Part shown: piece after piece, positions 58,894 through 64,000 of the stretch
How the letters are laid out: the number at the start of each line of letters is the position of its first letter
Position numbering within the stretch: the stretch's first letter is position 1
From: Larix kaempferi
Taxonomy: Eukaryota > Streptophyta > Pinopsida > Pinales > Pinaceae
Direction: 5' to 3'
Length of the DNA stretch: 64,000 nucleotides
Assembly (NCBI GenBank): GCA_027924585.1
Contig: BSBM01001138.1
Location: forward strand, 11,713,001 to 11,777,000
The notes under the pieces: model-generated
Databases searched by the model: none
Seen by the model: the letters and a program-made list of their open reading frames with translations, nothing else
What the model was told of the DNA's origin: nothing
Position numbers and translations under genes: made by a program

Positions 58894-61382
58894 GGATCTT
58901 CATTGCGTGTGCATATCATTATCTTGCCAGTATGTAGAATGAACAACATTAAATGGAATGACGTAAGAAAATATGTAACATGCAAGGAAACTGTGAACAT
59001 CTTCTCTACTTTCAATATAAAGTAGCTTGTCCAATGGCTCTAAGTTTAAAATCTTAAGACACTTCAACATTAAGACACAATTGTAATGATGTTGGCCAAG
59101 GAGGATTGTCCCTTGAGATCTCTGTTGCATTCACATCCTTTTGATCATTTGAGATTTATCAACATATTTTTCTTCTATATCTTGGCATTTATAATTCCAA
59201 CCCACTTTCATTGAGAAAATGGGTTATCTGTTAGATACCCAATGACAATAGTGTAGTAAACATGGGATTTCCATTCGCAACTCTCTCATGTTCCCTTACC
59301 ATTGTGTGGTCCAATGTTTTGTACAAACATCGATATTGGTGAGTAAGTGGGATTGTCTTTTCGATTTTCCTTCCATGGCCATGTTCATGATATGGTCATG
59401 AACACTGCTACCAACTAAAGAATAAGAGATCATTTGGAAGAATGAGACCAGAAAATTAGATGTGGAATGGGTTGTCCCTTCTCTAAAGGACTTTGAAAAT
59501 TGTTTCCCAACCACTCGCAAGCTTGCAAAATATTAGCCTTCCTTCAAATCTTAGTTGATATTTGTTCATCTATTGTTGCAATTTATCCAATATACTCCTT
59601 AAACCCAAACTACTGCAAATTAATTTTTCTACTTACAAACAAGTCTTTATGGAGAGAACCAAGAGGGGGGGAAACACATGTAGGGATAGGTGGCACAGTG
59701 GATGAGGGGGAGAGAAGTGGGAACACAAATATTGTGGAACAAAGATAGGTATAGATACCGAATCTTTCCAACCAATCTTAAAGTTCCTTCATTGAGGGTG
59801 AGTACCTGATAAATATACATATTCTCTCTGTCCAACATCCCCGACTTTTACATCCCAACCCCTTAGACTAATATCCAAGGTCAAGACTACTACTGCTTTC
59901 TCATAAATGAAGCAGGGTGTCTCTATCCTCATAAATATAGGGTTGATGCCTAATGCTTCTCTAAAGGTGAGAGTTTCTTGATAACCAATGATGAAGTTGA
60001 AAGTATTTTTTATAGTGTGTGGGAATAATCTCATCTCAAATATGACCATTATCAGAGGTACTATTTAGAGAAGATTCAAAATGTTATGCAAAACACATCC
60101 AAGAGGGAACCTTTTTTGGGGGGTTTGATTCCTAATTTGAAACAAAGAATACAAAATGGATCTATGATTCCATGAGATGAAGATTAGCTAGCAATTAGGT
60201 TCTTAACCTTAACAAATCAAAGTTAAATCAAGAAGCTTCAGAGAAAACAATATACTAAAATGGTAGGAAGGGTTAAAATAAAATGCTAGTTTCTAGCAGA
60301 TTGTCATCAATGCCATAGTTGACAAGAAACAAGTCTAATTGCAGGCTTCACATTCTTGTGCTTAGCAAGAAGACTGGATTTGTGATAGTTATACTACAAG
60401 CACAATGCCTTGACATAATGCAAGGAGTCTTAATGGCATTAGGTTAGGATTATCAATATTATCAACTGTAGAAAGCAATTAGAGCTGTCATAATTACTAT
60501 TGTCTTATGATGTTGGGATCATAATCAAGAAACCCCGAGTACAGACATTCTTTGGCTATGCATAAGAATAAATTTTGAAATCAAATCTAGATGATTTAGC
60601 CCGAATACTTGGACTCCCTAATAACTGTAAAAGAACCCAAGATCTATTTGGCCAAGAATACCACAGATCCTTCCTGCGACCTGAGAGGTGACCCTACCTA
60701 TACTAACTTTGACCCTACCTAATAGTTTGGATAATACGTGCTTGCCTTTAACTTTAATATGCTCACTTGGTAAAGACAGCTTGGACTTTGTCAGAACCTT
60801 CAGTAGAAATACTTGGACTACCTAATAACTCTTTCTCCCAGTTGTACACACGTGACATTCTTTGACATAATATATAAGGTCTTTCTAGAGTTGAAACTAT
60901 TTATATTAGAAAGACATTTTTTGTATCTTTTTTTTTCTAGTCCTTTAGCGTTTTCAGGAACTGTATATGAGCTACCTTTGACTTAACCAAATATTATTTT
61001 GTGAAATGCATTCTTGAAAAATTAGTGTTACACTGTTTCCTTTTTCTATATTGAACATTTCTTTCCCCTTGTTAGTGTGTTTCTGTAAAATACTTAGAAA
61101 TACAATTAAGTTGGCTGCAAAAAGAGAGAAGCTTCAATTTTTACTTGTTCATTTTCCTTCATACTACATAGATAAATTATAGTAATGTTAACACCTTACA
61201 GGCTACAAACCTCAGAATATCTCCTTGTGTAACTATTCTTATTACTGTAGGAAGAATATTTTTTTTCGAATATTGTGAATTTCTTTAGATCCACTCTTAT
61301 GTGAAAACCTTATTGAGATTTGTTAACCCATAATGCTTTCCAAAAGTTCGACTAAGGAAACCTAGTAGTTGTAGTCCCTTTA
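58894..61382. other. Spacer without recognisable genes
   Basis: Short direct repeat AATACTTGGACT.CCTAATAACT at 60604 and 60808. Otherwise nothing recognised. Confidence 0.5.
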
Positions 61383-61572
61383 TTTTCTTTCTAATTTTAT
61401 TCTTTCAACTTTTTACTGAAGCAAACCTAGCACCTTCACAATGTCTATCTTTTGTTTCCTTCTACATTATCCTTGTATTTTCTTTCTGATTTCATTCTTT
61501 CAGCATTTTACTAAAGAAAACCTAACACCTTGACAATGTCTACCTTTTGTTTCCTTCTGCATTATACTTCAA
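61383..61572. repeat. 95-bp tandem duplication
   Basis: TTTTCTTTCT.ATTT.ATTCTT.. through TTTGTTTCCTTCT.CATTAT occurs at 61383 and 61478. Confidence 0.9.
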
Positions 61573-62221
61573 TATTTTTTAGATCCATTCCTGTTCCATT
61601 GAATCCCTTGCCCTCCATGGTTTATAGTTCAACGCTACATTTGCTTCCTCTTTCTAGTGACTACAATAAATTTGACTATTTATGTCTATAATGAGAAGTT
61701 GATCATTTTACGCTTTGATGTTCAAATGTATTCCCAATAGTCTCATGACTGTGATTCATTAACTCCATACATGTTTAAAAATGTTGAAATTAGAGCTATC
61801 ATGATGAAATCCTTTCATTATTTGCATCCACATGACAAAGGGATCTCTCTACAAATCTCTTCTCGAAATTCAGCTTAACAATCCCTGATGCTTGTGGCTT
61901 CACTTCTTTTCAGGTTCGTGCCCACTTAGGCACCATTGGACATAGACGATGTGGTAGGCCCATCTACAATGAACAAATTTGCAACGAAAGATTGAATGCT
62001 CAAGCACAATGAGCATTCTTTCTTTATGGCAGAAAGCTTCATTACCGTCCTGGGATAATTCTTCCCTGATGTTCATTTCTCTACTAATAGAATACTTTGA
62101 CATGCAGGCTCTCACTCTAATTCTTTTGTGGCTTGACTCACATTATGATTCTTTTACAAATGCAACAAAGCAATTGACACACACACTATTAAAATTGTTT
62201 ACAAAGTCTTGCCCAAACTAG
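61573..62221. other. Spacer
   Basis: No gene recognised. Confidence 0.5.
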
Positions 62222-62242
62222 CGGGAAGGGGGGGGGGGGGCA
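62222..62242. repeat. Poly-G run
   Basis: GGGAAGG followed by an unbroken run of more than ten G. Confidence 0.9.
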
Positions 62243-62539
62243 ATAATGGTAGTTGGGTTGAGTTCTAGGATTCTGGGAGTCAGGTAGAGGCCTGCTCGAC
62301 TAGAGCTAGTGCATATTTTTTTTCTAGAAAACCCAAAGCATCCACGCCACAAAACCTCTATTATATATCAAATAAAAGGGAAGTGGTCTAAAAATAAAAT
62401 GGAAAGCAAAATGTGTAGTAGGTGATTCGATTTGACATACCTGCAATTGTGAAATTCCTTCGACAAAAGTAACGACACCACCTCATCCTCGTTTTTTTTC
62501 CTGCCGAAGACAATACCAAGTGCGGGGACTTGAACGGGG

Positions 62540-63060
62540 TGGCGGGGTGTTTTAGGAACGACAAACGACGCACAAAGAATGGTAAGGTGTTTCAGGAACG
62601 TCGAACGGTGCACAAAGAATGGCGGGCGTTGAAGGGGTCTCTAAGTTGTGCAAATGAGGCCTCCTGGTATGAATTAGGAGTAAAACGTTTTCCATTCACA
62701 ACATTGAATGGAGCTATCGTCGACGAAGGAGGGGAAGGTGGCGACATTAATCTGGACGTGACCCCGACCATCCTCGCATCACCGTCAACCTTCGAGCACT
62801 TGGTCGCCGACGGAAATCTTGCAAGAGGATCTATCGTACGAGACCTGGGTCGACGTCGCCGGAATATAAGCTGTCATTGTTGTCGTCATTTGAGGGGGCA
62901 CCGTGCCGATCGTCGGAGGGGTCACGTCGGCGGTTCTCGACAACCGACAAAGGTGCAAAGCGTTGTGCTTTTGTCATCGGAGGGGGCACCATGCCGGTCG
63001 CCGAAGGGGTCACGTCGGCAATTCCCGACGACCGACAAAGGTGCAAAACGTTGTGCTTTT
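62540..63060. repeat. GC-rich tandem duplications
   Basis: Two pairs: a ~42-bp unit (GGTGTTT.AGGAACG.C.AACG, GCACAAAGAATGG) at 62546 and 62587, and an 88-bp unit (AGGGGGCACC.TGCCG.TCG, GGGGTCACGTCGGC, GACCGACAAAGGTGCAAA) at 62893 and 62981. The GC content is far above the surroundings. The 195-codon open frame (62530-63117, +) spans the duplications and has an open frame opposite it, so coding is doubtful. It may be part of a GC-rich transposon. Confidence 0.8.
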
Positions 63061-63500
63061 AGACAACATCCTTTATTACAGATCCAACTTGATATGATAG
63101 GTTCATTATTGCCTTAATTAAATGCAAGTTGATGTCCCTTATGTACATGTGTACCTTCTCCATATACTATTCGATATTCAAGTTTATTCATCCGCCAAAG
63201 TTGTGAAGAGATGTTATATTTATACTAAAATTAAATAACAAGAGGACAAATGGCAAATGTTGAATATTTTGATTTTTATTATTTTAAAATTAATTTTTTA
63301 TTAACAATCAGATATAAACCCACATAAAATTAATTACATCAAACATTTTTTTAAAATTAAAATTTATATTTTATTTTTTGAAATATTTAAATTTTACAAA
63401 ACATTTATAAACTTTATAACAACTTTTTGAAATATGTGAAACTAATTGAAATTCAAACTATGTTGACTATCAAACGATAACAATATAACCTGCCTTCGGC
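63061..63500. other. AT-rich spacer
   Basis: No gene recognised. Confidence 0.5.
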
Positions 63501-63511
63501 CGGTATAAAAT
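63501..63511 (+). promoter_or_regulatory. Possible TATA box
   Basis: GGTATAAAATG in a GC-richer context, followed by a 115-codon open frame (63510-63857) that overlaps the 3' end of the minus-strand transporter gene. It could drive an antisense transcript; weak. Confidence 0.2.
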
Positions 63512-63828
63512 GGGGCTACATGGTTGTAGAGCCAATCGATTATATGGAAATCTCGCATATTTAATACGCGGGGGGCATTTTCTGTACCTTTTGATACTCG
63601 TGATATACATCTATCGCTCCATCCAAGACCTCGATGAAAATTTTAAACCCAAGCTATCCACTGCGCGTGCGCAGGGAATTCTCCGGTTTACAGGATGGAG
63701 AAATACTGAAAAGATTTCAGAATATTCCGTACAAATGTCAATCAGGTTTCGTAAGAAATCCTCGCGGCGGAAAACTCAAATGGCCACATCGCAGAACTCT
63801 GAATTTTGCTGCACCTCTGCCTTGCTTT

Positions 63829-64000
63829 TCACCTGTGTTGGAAGTTCAATACCTTGATGCCGAATGCAAAGACAAACGCAAAGAAAACAGAGAAACCGAC
63901 CAAGGCTGCCGCTACTGCACCCAAGAAATCATGCCTGTATCCAAAGTAATCCTCGATGAACTTATTCAGTGGTTCAGTTCCCTTACCCAATACTTTCAGA
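63829..64000 (-). CDS. PDR-type ABC transporter (ABCG), C-terminal end, partial
   Basis: The frame enters from beyond the window and ends at TGA (63829-63831). It reads LKVLGKGTEPLNKFIEDYFG, then YRHDFLGAVAAALVGFSVFF, then AFVFAFGIKVLNFQHR. This is the conserved tail of plant pleiotropic-drug-resistance (full-size ABCG) transporters: Y..DYFG..HDFLG, the last membrane helix, then F.IK..NFQ.R. These plasma-membrane pumps export terpenoids, hormones and toxins. No stops or shifts; probably a living gene with its 3' UTR to the left (about 63500-63828). Confidence 0.9.
   Translation of the reverse strand, partial: LKVLGKGTEPLNKFIEDYFGYRHDFLGAVAAALVGFSVFFAFVFAFGIKVLNFQHR

Noticed and set aside
62530-63117. 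195-codon GC-rich ORF
   Set aside because: Spans two tandem duplications and has open frames opposite; GC-rich DNA lacks stops by composition.

Overview
The window looks like intergenic DNA from a large, repeat-rich plant nuclear genome. AT-rich sequence is littered with decayed transposons, satellite arrays and exons of plant-type genes (NO VEIN, symplekin, ATR, FGAM synthase, Pumilio, SNM1, PDR transporter). The sparse genes and a DGCAGQFK-type transposase-like family suggest a gymnosperm. That assignment is inference from family recognition, not from a search.

Layout, left to right. 0.16-2.7 kb: two inverted arrays of one diverged ~355-bp satellite flank a broken 5' piece of a NO VEIN-like gene. 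2.7-4.6 kb: a GAT-triplet array with higher-order structure. 5.5-5.9 kb: minisatellite and microsatellite. 5.96-8.5 kb: C-terminal half of a transposase-like gene, a CACTA-ended element and a long hairpin. 12.4 kb: hAT transposase remnant. 14.4-22.1 kb: exon fragments of symplekin, ATR, FGAM synthase and Pumilio, all on + and with introns kept. 22.2-23.7 kb: tRNA-like sequence, a CACTA-ended MITE and the N-terminal half of the transposase-like gene. 26.0-26.6 kb and 49.0-49.6 kb: an inverted pair of one dispersed repeat. 27.3-29.8 kb: a second GAT/ATC array with strand switches. 30.74-33.53 kb: a complete, young, gag-only LTR retrotransposon on the minus strand with a 5-bp target duplication. 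34.0-41.1 kb: palindromic AT minisatellite, AT-rich DNA, a possible long LTR and a dimeric tandem array. 43.4-44.65 kb: Ty3/gypsy pol remnant. 44.7-48.4 kb: two exons of an SNM1-type nuclease gene on minus. 51.4-52.2 kb: an intact unassigned 269-codon ORF. 53.5-58.9 kb: third ATC array, a G-poor tract, CGTCGG palindromes, a 180-bp tandem repeat and a poly-G minisatellite ending in a CACTA-like terminus. 62.5-63.1 kb: GC-rich tandem duplications. 63.83-64.0 kb: the 3' end of a PDR/ABCG transporter gene on minus, which runs off the window.

The best candidates for living genes are the PDR transporter end and possibly the SNM1-type gene, whose first exon has two +1 shifts in short homopolymers. 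The unassigned 269-codon ORF is also open. The other gene pieces are pseudogene fragments. The ATR-FGAMS-Pumilio cluster looks like multi-gene capture, as Helitrons or similar elements do. No CRISPR, rRNA or bacterial operon features are present.
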